A DNA stretch of 64,000 nt, taken from assembly GCA_017311185.1 (NCBI GenBank), contig JAESUZ010005104.1, positions 62,001 to 126,000 on the forward strand, given 5' to 3'. Both the position numbers and the translations under genes were made by a program. The notes under the pieces are model-generated. The model did no database searches. It was given only the letters and a program-made list of their open reading frames with translations, and was not told the origin of the DNA. Numbering within the stretch: position 1 is the stretch's first letter; every line of letters begins with the position of its first letter. The stretch comes from Proteles cristata cristata. Lineage: Eukaryota; Chordata; Mammalia; Carnivora; Hyaenidae. Below are positions 24,505 through 34,900 of the stretch, one piece after another.

Positions 24505-27500
24505 GCTTTTAACCCCACTGGGGACACAGGGACCTTGTGGGGATGATCCCAGGGTCCTGTGGGACTGACACAGAGGCAGAGAGAGCAGCACTGGGGTGGG
24601 TGGGGAGAGTCAGTCAGGCTGTCCTTGTTGCTGAAGGTGCCCTCCCGTCCCACACCCCTTGCCACATGAGCGTCTGTCTGGCCCAGAGCCCCTCAATTTG
24701 TCTGACACACTTAAACAGGGTGAGGTGAGCACCGCTCCCCAGGACACGTGTGGTGAGGAGGGTGGGTGCCTCTGATAGGCGAAGGTTGGAGTCCAAGGGG
24801 CTGCACCCCCAAACCCCCCTCACCATGCCAATGGTGGCCTCCAAATGGGACCACAGACTGCTGGGAACAATGCTTCAGAACCAGGGAATGACTGGACGGC
24901 CGCTCCCCTTGCACATCTGGAGCCCCTTCTGCCCTCCCCCTCCTACAGGCTGAGCCCAGGGCACCTCTGGCCCCTGCACTCTCTGTACCCTCCCTGACAG
25001 GCGTCTCCGGGCAGCACAGTGCTGCTCCCTCAGCCTGAACATCCCCAGGAGGCCCTCCCCACCACCTGCCCTCGACATACCAGTCAGTGCTTTTGATGTT
25101 CCGGGGCTGGGGCACTCAGGTTTGTTCTCAGGGTCAAGGGGATCATCCACATGATGAAGCCCAGGGTTTCTCTGAGGCACAGAATTCCAAGGGCTCTGAA
25201 GGACGCCCCCAGAGCCTCTGCTCTTGGAGAGAGTTCATGGTGAACGTTTGTTTCCTTGTGTGCAAGTGGCTTTATTTCTGTCATGAGAGCTGAGAGCCGT
25301 GAGGGGTTGTCAGCAGGAAAGACCCACTGGGGCAGGGATCCATGAGGCCAGTGGCTGAACCGGGGGTCTGAGCAGTGGGGGTGCTGAGCACACTCCGTAG
25401 GTCTTGGGAATACTCCCATAGGCTCTCTCAAGCTTTGCCCCCTGAGTACTGACCCCCCAGGCGGTGTCCACAGTGGTGGAGGGGTCCCCACCTGGTCCTT
25501 CTCCCAGCATCCTTTGCCCAGCTGGCTCTCAGCACCCTGTGGGGTGGTGGAGATGGGAAAGCAGGACAGAAGGAGGGGTAGACAGTATTTCCTCTGAGGC
25601 AAAGCAGGTCCCCCGGGAGGACTTCTCTGGGGAGGACTGCTGACCCCCAGATCCTGCAGGGCCAGCCCGTGGGTTCTCCTGATAGGACAGGACGGCATCC
25701 TCTGCAGACGTTTCCTGACTGTGGACACAGAAGGTGAGGACGGGGAGAGTGTTGCATCCAGTGTAGACAGCACTGGGTGTAGACAGCTCTGGGCATGTGA
25801 CTGTGCTGGGGAAACACAGAGGTGGGCCTGGGGGATTCCCCCAGGGGCTGTTTAAGGAGGGGGGACACAACAGTTAAGGGCAGACCCAGTCACCAGGACC
25901 AGTGACCCCAAAGACCCCCCCTCAGCCTAGTGGGGGGAGTGCTTCCAGAGAGCCCCCTGCTGATTTATGGTTCTCCAGGGTGGACAGAGTTATGGCTGCT
26001 AAGGCCTTGCTCCCTCCCTCTTCCCCCTCCCTGTTGGGGGTCGTTTGGGGTGGGGTGGCTCTCAGCTGGTTTCCAGATGGGCCTGGTGGAGGGAGCACCT
26101 TGGGGTGGGAGGCCAGACACCTTGAGCAAAAGGACCAGGCCAGTGTCAGCTGGCCAGCTATAGCTGCCTTTGTGTCTCTCTGTGGTTGTCTCTGTCTCTG
26201 TCTCAGGCTCTGTCTCTGTCACATGCAGCCCCCCCTTCCCCGAGGCAGCCTGGGTGGGTGGGAGTGGGAGCCGGTGATTTATCGCCTGCTGCTTGTCTTC
26301 CATCGGAAACGCCGGGGGTGGGCGCAGACGGTGCGGTGAGCTATGGGCCCCCAGGGCCCCACCACCCACCCCAATGTTGTTGCTCTGTCTGGGCGGTGGC
26401 GGGTGCACCCCCCCCACCAACGTGGCCAAGGCTTCGTCCCCCCCACCCCACCCCCGCCAGACCTTCCCAGGGCCTTGTCCACGCTGGCTCCACTCAAGTC
26501 TCCACCCAGTGAAGGGCCGCTGCCCCCCAGGCTCCCCTTCATCTCCCCAGGCAGGAGGGGGCCCACGGAGGACCCGCACACACTCCTCGCCCCCGGGTTG
26601 ATCGAGAGGTGGCAAAGTGTCTGTTCCACTAGCCCGGGGGCTCCCATTCCACCTTCCCCACCGGCTTCTTCCACAGACGCGTCTGAGGACGGCTCCTTCC
26701 GGTCACCCTCCACGCCACCGGCCACGCAGCCGCTCCTTCCAGCTCTGCCGCGGTGCACACAGCAGGGGCTCAATAAGTGTTTACGGAGCAAACAGGCGGC
26801 GGGAGTGCGGCTGGTCCACCTAGGCTGACACCCCCCTCTGCCCGGCGGAAGAAGTCCCTTATCTTCCCTGCTGATGGGCTGTCAGTGATCCCAGGGAAGG
26901 AAAGGGAGAGAAGGGGAAGGGAGGGGAGGGGAGTAGAGGGGGCGCGCTCACCCCTCCCCGTTAGCGGCCACTTGGTGCACCCTTCCCTGTTCCCATGGGG
27001 AGTGCGACCTGTCCGCCGTCTCGGCGGTCCCCCCTCCACGAGCCTGGGCAGATCCGTGTGCTCCGGGTCTCTGTTTCTCCCAGGATCCTGGTTGTCTGCA
27101 CGCCCAGTGCCCACCTCCGCCGCCCTTGCCCCACGTGGCGGTTTTCCGCAGGCTGCGAGCGCCCTCTGGTGGCTTCTCTGGGTCGCGGCACGTGAGGGGA
27201 GAACTGGATCCTGATTTGGGGACCAGAGGTCCTCAGGGGAGGCAGAAACCCATTTCACAGACAAGACCATGAAGGCTACCAGAGGGAGGTCACGGCTGTA
27301 TCTGTCCCTGGAATGCCGTCTTGCCCTGCCAGGGCTTGTTCAGAGAGGCTGGGGGTGGGCAGCGATGTGGTTAGAGGACCCCTGGGCTGTAGCAAGGGAC
27401 CCGGAATCAGCCAGCTTGGGGACTGGAGGTGTGGGGGGATGGGTAGCGCCTTGGGTTGTCACCGTTTTGTTCCCATCTGGAAGAAGGAGTCTGAAACCAC

Positions 27501-29600
27501 AGAGAGGACCAGGCTGTCAGTGGGGAAAGCCCCTGGGGCAGGTGTGTTGTCCATTAGATGAAGAACAACACCGGGGGAGGGGCATGGTAGGTCCCCGAGG
27601 TGGGGGTAGAGGTGTACACTCCCCCTCCCTGCCCAGGGCCCCATTCAGGGGCGCTGAGCTGGGACCATCCACTTCCCCACACTCCTTGGAGACTGAGGCC
27701 CCAGGGTCAATGCATGGAGGGTCAGCTCAGGGTCAGAAGTTGGGACTGGGGACTCCCAGGCAGCCTGGAAAAGATTCGCATGAAACCAGGCCAGCACCCT
27801 CTGTGGTCAGTACCTTGGCAGAAGCCAATCTAAATCATGGAGAACTGGCAAAAGAGAAAAGGTCTTGGAGGAACCATGGAATTCAGCTGCCCTGATTACC
27901 AGAGAGTAAGGAAGTTCTTCCTTAGGTCTGACCAGACTATGACGCCAGCCTCTTTCCTACATCAGAGGAGCTCTGGCTGCTTTGCTGCTCTGGGCTCTCA
28001 GGGCTCCTGTGCCCGCACTCGCAGAGGGACACTAGCCCAGAAGCCCTCAAACTTGTGGACATTGGACCTTGGCTTCTGCTGACCCCTCCCCAAGGTGTCT
28101 GCTGGACCCTGGGCTCACAGCCTGGTGGGGGGGGCTTCTCTTAGCTTGGGGTCACCTAAGACCCCCAGGCCATTTTCTCTTGAGCCCTACATTTGTTCCT
28201 TGAAGGCCCGGGTGAGGAGGAAGAGAGAGGAGTCCTAGGGGCTCTGCTTCCAGTGCAGCATGGAGAAAGCTCAGGCCCAGCAGGAAGACATCTGGCATCT
28301 GGTTTCCTCCTCTGGAAAGTGAGGGGAACATCCCCTCCCTGTACCATGTTGGGACTGAGTTAGGAGGCTGCCTGTGTACCTTGCTGTGACAAAGACTAGT
28401 ACCTCTGACCCCCACCAGGGGCTCTGGGTGTGCTGGGCCATCCCTGGGGGTGGGGAGGGTGGCAGTTCATTTGTACAAAAGGGGCCACCCCGATGTGGTG
28501 ATAAGGCCGGATGGACGGATGGACAGTCGGCCACAGCCCACAATGGGCCGGATGCCCTGCACCTGCCCACAAAGGAGGGGGTGGCTCCTGCCTCACGTCT
28601 GACCGGCAGCCCTGAGATAGCATCAGCCCAACCAGAGAGCCATCCATCTTGTCCCACAAAGACTGGGACAAAGGCCATGTCAGCGGCAGCCTCCCCGACC
28701 CGGTCAATGGGGGCCAGAGCCTTCCTGTGCCAGGCGCCCCAGGCCCAGGCCTGAGGCTTCTTGTCACAATCCTGTTTGGGGTCCATGGAGAGCAGCCTTC
28801 ATTGTTTACAGGCCAGCCAGGTGGAGGCCACACCTAGGGCAGGACTGGGACTCCAATACTGAGGAAACCCTTCATTTGGGAACCCTGGGTCCCTTGTTAG
28901 CAGCTTGTACCACAGTGCGGCACCCTGGAGGAGCCCCAGGCCCTGGCTGCTCAGCCTGAGGTCAGGGGTGGGAGGGGGGAGGCCAGGGACTAAGGCCGGT
29001 CTGAGCGGTCAGAGGCGCCTTCCTGTGGGAAGTGGTGGTCAAGTGCAGAACATGATTCCAGACACTGTGCAGCCCCCTGGCACCCACTCACCCCTGCAGG
29101 GACCTACCTCACTTATTCTCCAGAGGCCGTGCTTCTAATTCAGATGCCCAGGGAGTTCCAGGTAGGTCATCAGATTATCCTCACCACTCTGGATCCACCC
29201 GGCTGCCCTGAAAGGTGCCCATCCGTGCTCCAAACAGCCCTCAGAGCCTCCTCATGGCCCCTCACTGACCCCGCGAGACTGCTACTCCAAACATCCTCTC
29301 TCTCTTGCTCTCAACCACACTGCCCTGCAGTGCCCTCAGTGTCCTCACTGTCTCCGCACTGTTTTCAATTGTCCCCACAGTGTCTTCACTACTCTATAAT
29401 GTGGTCACTGTCTGAATTCTTCTGTGCCTTCCACTTGAACTTCTGTCAGTGAGTGGTCTGGGAGAGTTCACTGGCTGACCCCGTGTTTGCCCGGAGGTTA
29501 TTTTGGGTGTAGGAAGACGTGATGCACCCCCTTGAATCAGCTCCTAGGGCTTTCCCTGCAGTTTGGGGAGGGGAATTTCCGGGTGGCGGGCCACAGAGAC
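24505..29600. other. Non-coding DNA between the 3' end of GP1BB and the TBX1 upstream region
   Basis: GC-rich and SINE-free. A MIR trace lies near 27,250-27,290. Near 29,320-29,400 there is a degenerate run of 'tgtcctcactgtctcc'-like units. No coding gene is recognised; the long overlapping frames at 26.0-27.3 kb occur on both strands in GC-rich DNA and show no domain. Confidence 0.5.
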
Positions 29601-29620
29601 CAGTCAGGTCGGGAGAAGGG

Positions 29621-29626
29621 TTTATT
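29621..29626 (-). terminator. GP1BB: GP1BB polyadenylation signal (AATAAA)
   Basis: Plus-strand tttatt reads AATAAA on the minus strand, 261 nt past the GP1BB stop codon. It is the first canonical signal downstream of either gene, so it should end both the GP1BB mRNA and any SEPTIN5-GP1BB read-through RNA. Cleavage is expected near 29,600. Confidence 0.8.
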
Positions 29627-29699
29627 CTGCACTGGAGTTTGGTGCGGGCAGCCTCCCAGGGGCTGGGCTGCAGCTCACCCCCTCGACCTGCCTCAGCGT

Positions 29700-30500
29700 C
29701 CTGGGCTTTGGCTCGTCTCGCTGCAGAGGGGCGCGCGTGGCCCGGGGCCCGCAGGGGTTGGCGGGGTCCGGAAGATTGTGCCCAGGCGGAGGATGAGCCC
29801 CCGTCCGGGTTAGCGCGAGGGCTCCTTGGGGCAGGGTCCTGTCGGGCTTGCACGCCCGCGTCGCTCGGCGCCTCTCGGGGCTGCTCTTAGAACTCGCTGG
29901 CTCCGGCCGTCTCCCCCACCAGCGGGGTGGTCGGCGACAACGCGTACGTGGCGCGGGCGCGGGCGCGCAGCCTGCGCAGGCGGCACAGCAGCAGCAGCAG
30001 CAGCAGCGCGTGCAGCAGCCCGAGGCCGAGCAGCAGGAGCTGCGCTGCCAGCGCCCCCCAGCAGAGCGCGCCCGGCCCACAGGCGGCGCGCAGCTCTTCC
30101 TCCGCCAGGTACAGCAGCAGGCGGCCACGCAGCGCGCGGGGCGCGGCGCAGCGCAGGTCGCGGTAGGGCGCGCGGTCGGGCCGGTCGGCCAACCAGGCGC
30201 GCAGCGGCACCAGGTGACAGTCGCAGCGCCAGGGGTTGCCGTCCAGGTACGCGGTGCTCAGCAAGGGCAGCGAGTCCAGCAGCCCCGGCGGCAGCGCCGT
30301 CAGATTGTTGCCCGTCAGCACCAGTTCGGTCGTGTCCGGCGGGAAGGCGGTGGGCAACGAGGCCTGTGTCAGCCCGCGGCGCCCGCAATCCACGCGCGTC
30401 CCCGCGCAGCCACACGGCGCGGGGCAGCCAGCGGCCAGGCGGCTGGGCTGCGCTAGCAGCAAGAGCAGCAGGCTCAGCGCCCGGCGCAGCCCTGCAAGGG
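29700..30500. other. CpG-rich island over GP1BB coding exon 2
   Basis: Very high G+C with many CpGs, covering the whole second exon and the start of the 3' UTR. It explains the long spurious frames on the plus strand and in the other minus frames, rich in Ala, Arg and Pro. Confidence 0.7.
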
Positions 30501-30725
30501 AAGCGCCGCCGTGAGACTGGTGGCCTGTGTGGCACCTGGGCAGGATCCTGTGCACCCGGTGCCCCAAAGCCTCTCCACCTCGACCATTCGCGCGCTGACT
30601 GGAACTCCCCTTGAAGTCCGACCCAAATCTCCCTACTGTACCCAAACGACTGCAGTCCCTCCGAACACGACTCTGCTCAAGGAGAGCAGTCGGGCCTGCC
30701 TGACCCCAAACTCACCGGAGCCCAT
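29887..30725 (-). CDS. GP1BB: Platelet glycoprotein Ib beta chain, complete, two coding exons
   Basis: Small leucine-rich-repeat membrane protein of the platelet GPIb-IX-V receptor, which binds von Willebrand factor; disulphide-linked to GPIb alpha. Coding parts are complement(30716..30725) and complement(29887..30491), joined after ATGGGCTCCG (donor GTGAG at 30,715-30,711, acceptor AG at 30,493-30,492), giving 204 aa. Human, as I recall it, has 206 aa and the same intron position. Visible: signal peptide about 1-25; LRR N-cap cysteines at 26, 30, 32 and 39; one LRR; N-glycosylation sequon NLT at Asn66; C-cap with WRCDC at 91-95; Cys147, the likely partner of GPIb alpha; transmembrane helix about 148-172 with a CTG-encoded leucine run; Cys173, a likely palmitoylation site; basic [10 protein letters not shown] stretch. 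The cytoplasmic tail is two residues shorter than human and differs around the known PKA serine. SEPTIN5 lies just upstream on the same strand. Confidence 0.98.
29986..30006. repeat. GP1BB: (CAG)7 / (CTG)7 trinucleotide run in GP1BB
   Basis: Seven uninterrupted CAG triplets on the plus strand are read as CTG on the coding strand. They give consecutive leucines at the inner half of the transmembrane helix, just before Cys173. Confidence 0.95.
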
Positions 30726-30734
30726 GGCGAGAGG

Positions 30735-30925
30735 ATGGTGACCCGGCTTCTTCTGCAGCGCTAAGCGTTGGCTGGAGAGCCAAGCGATAAGGCCGCCCCG
30801 CCCCTGCCAGGCCTCAGCACCCCGGCCAAACCGACCACAGCACAGCCACCCGCCAGAAATAACCCGGAGGCCCAGCAGACAGGCGCTGCGGCCCCAGATA
30901 GAGCGCTATCACCAGGGCTCGTGGG
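30735..30925 (-). promoter_or_regulatory. GP1BB: GP1BB promoter with GATA motifs
   Basis: TATC/GATA motifs lie at 30,786-30,790 (GATAA), 30,896-30,901 (AGATAG) and 30,906-30,911 (CTATCA), about 61-65 and 171-188 bp upstream of the start codon. CCGGAG near 30,866 resembles an ETS core. No TATA box is seen. Megakaryocyte genes are typically driven by GATA plus ETS factors, and loss of a GATA site at -133 of human GP1BB causes Bernard-Soulier syndrome. The pair near 30,900 sits at roughly the corresponding distance, assuming a 5' UTR of a few tens of bases. Confidence 0.6.
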
Positions 30926-30974
30926 CCACCAGGGTTTCCGCCGCCACAAACTCCCATGGATCACTCGGACACCG

Positions 30975-31969
30975 CCGTGACTTCACCAACATTGTTCTCC
31001 TGTCACCAGGACAGGACGCAGCATTCACAACTGAACAAAACTGGAGACTGGGATTGGGGGTGGGGGGCATCATGCTGGGGGTGGGGGAGGGATGGGCTAG
31101 GCAACCCAGGGCAACAGTGCTGCTGGGGAGAAGGGACCTCCAGCCACAGGCAGGGAATGGCAGTCTAGGGGTGGGGGGTTCCCAGGTTGCCCAGCACCCA
31201 CTCACTGCTCCTGGAGCCCTCAGGCCAGGCCACAGCCCTGGGTGAGGAGTATGGGCAATCACAGGGGTCCCAGCCCCGCCAGCCCCGTGAGATCCTTGCC
31301 TGCAGCCAGCTGCCCTCCTTCCGTCTGGAGGGATCCTAAGTGCTTCTGTTACCCAACCTGCCACTGAGCTACCCAGTGAGGGGTGAGGAGGTAAGGAAGG
31401 ACTGGTTACCTCGGCACAAAGTGAGGCCTCAGCATAAGCTGGGTGGCCTGAGGGAGGGGGCACGAGGGCTCCCATGTCCACTCTGTGGCACTGGGGTGGG
31501 AAAATAGGCCTGGGATGCCGGGGATCTGCTCCCCTAGTCTGCCTTGTTTTATACCCCCCCTCCCCCACCTGAGTAGGGCCTGGACTGAGAGTTCATGACC
31601 TTCTGAGGCAGGGGTAGATCTCAAAAGTCATGGCCCAACCTAGCTCCTGTTCCCCAGAGGCCAAAGAGGGCCAGCTGTGGGGGCTGCTGTCCAGGCCCCT
31701 TGGAAGCAGATACAAATGAGGGGAGGGACTGGTGCTGAGAATAAATTAGGGTTGGCTGGGGGCTATGAGCCTGCATCTCTGGGTCAGGTCGGGAACAGTC
31801 GGGAACAGTCCTGGTCTGGGCCATTCTGGGACTGGGGTTGTGCCCAGGCCTGTTGGAGATCCAGATTATTCCAGGGTGGAGTCCAGGCCAGTTGGGGTCC
31901 AGGGATGGGAAGGGCCAGCCTGAGAACTGGCAGTATATATATCCATGGTAATGTGGGGCTGGGTTGGGG
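30975..31969 (-). other. SEPTIN5: SEPTIN5 3' untranslated region
   Basis: Region from the stop codon to the expected cleavage site about 15 nt past AACAAT, roughly 1 kb long. With a 1.1-kb coding sequence this fits the roughly 2-kb human mRNA. No gene-like frame or repeat is seen in it. Confidence 0.65.
30991..30996 (-). terminator. SEPTIN5: SEPTIN5 imperfect polyadenylation signal (AACAAT)
   Basis: Plus-strand attgtt reads AACAAT on the minus strand, 974 nt after the SEPTIN5 stop and 266 nt before the GP1BB start. No AATAAA or ATTAAA was found on the minus strand between the SEPTIN5 stop and the end of GP1BB. The human gene is known to use exactly AACAAT, and its weakness explains the read-through transcript that includes GP1BB. 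Confidence 0.75.
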
Positions 31970-34900
31970 TCACTGGTCCTGCATTTGCTGCTTCATCTTC
32001 TGCAGCATCTCCTGCATGCGCCTTAGCTGGAGGTGAGGCGGGAATAGCGGAAAGTGGGGTGAGAATCATGAAAGGAGGGGCCGGACCCCCACCCCCACCC
32101 CACCTCAGCCCCTGCTCCTCCCCTGTGGCCCCATTAACCTCCTCATCCTTCATCCTGATGAGCTTTTCTGTCTCAGCGTCAGGAGTAGGCAGTGGTAGGA
32201 TGGGGATGGGGCTCTCCATACGGCTGTCCTGGGTCAGTTTGCTGTGGGGTGGATGAGAAAGACAGTTTGACCCCCAACACTACCGAGGCTCTGCCCTCCT
32301 GACCTCCCACACACCTTGGTCCGCTCTGGGAAGACAAGATGCAGGGTGGGGGGCCGACTTGGGAGTCGGGGCAAAGTTAGACCTGGGTAGGCAGCAAGGA
32401 TCAGCCCTCTGTTAGGGAGATGCGGCTGGGAACAGGAGGCAAATGATCCAGGTTCGGGTCAGGGCTGCGCACCTGGTCATCTGCTGGATGCAGTGTGCGC
32501 GATAGTTCTCGTAGTGCACGTCGCATGTCACGTCCTTGAGATCATGCATGTGTGTGCGGATGAGCATGTTGCGAAGCTTCACAAAGTCGCAGTGTGCCTG
32601 GTTCTCCACTGTGGGGCAGGAGCGGGTGGTGGGTGGGTATAGGCCCAAGGGATCTGCCCCAGCCTCTCTGCCATGCCCCATGCCTGAACTTACCTTCCAC
32701 GATCCCCCAGGGGTACAGTCGCCCCCGGACCCGCTGCCCCTTGGCCTCCACCACTGTGTTGCTGCCGATAACTGCGAAGGGCGCGCTCTCCTGGGAAGGG
32801 CAGGTACAAGGGCTCGCACCCAGTTAGTATGAGTGTGGGGTTAGCGGCTAAAGAGGGACACGGGCACTCGACACCTGGTTGCCCCTCCAGCATCACTATC
32901 AACAGCGTCTCCCCAAAGAGATCCTGGAGTTGCCCAACCCTTGTGGCTTCTCTGAAGCCAGAGCTGGCACAGCTCAGATCCTAGGGGCCTTTACCAGGTT
33001 GTGCCCAGCCAGGCATAGCCTTCCCTTCTGAGACCATCCCTTGTCAGGAACTGCTCCATCGAGCTATCTTCACCATCCCTCCCTCCCCAGAGCTGAGCCC
33101 ATGCCTCCAATTAGTGATGCTGACTTTGGCCAGGGCCAAGGGCGCCACCCTGCTTTTGGCCCAGTGGCTGCCTGTCCTGTGCCCTGGACTTGGTTTTGCC
33201 ACTCTAGATCTCAGGGAACCCAAAGCCACAACCACCCTCTGGAGCTCAGAATTCTGGAAGCCAGAGCACACGCAGGCTTGTGGCCGCTGGGTCAGACCCT
33301 TCCACTCATGACCCATTGGAAGAAGAGTGAGGAGCAGGGTCAGGGGGATGCCTGGCCAGGACTGTGCCTTTGGGTCCTGACAAGTGCTCCATGACACACC
33401 AACCACATGGGGCCCAAACAGCACAAACCAGCGGGGACATGGGTGATTGTACCCTCCCCCCCCAAGAGGCTCAAATGTCCAGACAGGACTCCTGCCCCCA
33501 TGGGGTTGGACCTGGAAGCTTGGCACCATGCAAACTGACCTCCAGTTCCCTCCTCTGCCATCCCAGGCCGCTCACCTTCAGTTCCCGATCCTGCTGCTTG
33601 AAGTCCTCATCCTCGTCAGAGTCACATTCAGGGAACTGGTACACATGGATCCCAAACTTGTCAATCTCCTCCCGGATCTGTGGCGGGGGGGTAGGCAAAG
33701 CACTGTCAGATTTGAGGCTGGCCAGGGACCAGGGGCCAGGTGCACTGGCACCCAGGATCAGCACACTTGGTGTTGTGGGTCCCAGAGACCTAGCCCAGGC
33801 CCCGCTGTCACACACAGCAGGCTCACCCGCTCCTTCAGCTTCCGGATCTCACTAGGGACAAGACAGTCAGCTTTGGCGATGAGGGGCACGATGTTCACCT
33901 TCTCGTGCAGAGCCTTCATGAAACCCACATCCACTGGCCGAAGCCTGGAGAGGGCATCCAGGGGTGGAGAGGGGCATGGAGGGGGTGGGGGGGCACAGAG
34001 AGAGGGTGGGATGGGCTCAGAGAGAGCACGGTTGTGAGGGCACAGGTAGAAGATAAGCAGTGACAGGTACAGCCAACAGGGAACCATGGAGGCAGGTCCC
34101 GCCCCCCACCCCCACCCCAGCCTGTTCCCAGGACATTCACACACCCATGTCCAAAAGGGGAGATGAAGTAGAGGCAGCAGTGCACACGGTTGTCTTGGAT
34201 GTTCTTGCGGTTGAGGCCGCTCTCGTCACGGAAATACTGTTCAAACTGCTGGTCCACATAGTCGGTGATGGGCTTCCAGCTGCAGGCAGGTAGGGGGGAC
34301 CGTGAGGCTAGAGGGGAGGATGGGTCAGCCTAGGCACAGACTGCTCCCCAGCCAGGCTTTCCTTACCACTCAGAGTTGTTGACAGCATCCCCGAAGCCCG
34401 GTGTGTCTACGATGGTGAGCTTCAGCTTGACCCCCTTCTCCTCAATGTCCACTGTGTGCTTCAGGATCTCTACGGTCTGGCTGATGCGCTCTGTGGATGC
34501 CGGGGCATTGGTTGGAAGGGTCTTTCTGACACTCAGGCCCCACCCCCACTGGGCAGCCAGGACTCTTGTTCTCATCCATTCTAGTATTCAGCCCCAGCCA
34601 CACAGCCTGACTGTGGTCTGGGCCACTCCTCCTGGACCCTAAACAGGAGACCCACACTGTGGGGAGAGAAGAGCAGGGTCTGGACCTGGAAAGGACTCTT
34701 TTGAAGGGTCACACAGCAGAGGATGGGGATCCAATGCCAGGGCTGCAAAGAGCCCACTCACCCTCGGCACTGAGCAGCTTCCGGTCCTTGTACAAGTCGG
34801 TCAGGAAGAGGCTGTGGACCAGCGTGGACTTCCCCAGGCCTGACTCACCTGCCCACAGGTACAGTGAAAGAGTCAGGTTAAGTCTGGGATCCCTTGTACA

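Noticed and set aside
26279..27270. Frames of 160-170 codons on both strands
   Set aside because: Both strands are open at once because of high G+C and few stop codons. No domain, splice context or start context was seen.
29826..30614. Long open frames (up to 262 codons) on the plus strand over GP1BB
   Set aside because: They are antisense shadows of the CpG-rich GP1BB exon, with Arg/Ala/Pro-rich translation and no domain.
29887..30645. Unspliced 252-codon frame as the GP1BB protein
   Set aside because: Its N-terminal 51 codons are intron sequence. A clean acceptor at 30,493-30,492 and an upstream ATG exon with a GTGAG donor restore the known MGSG start.
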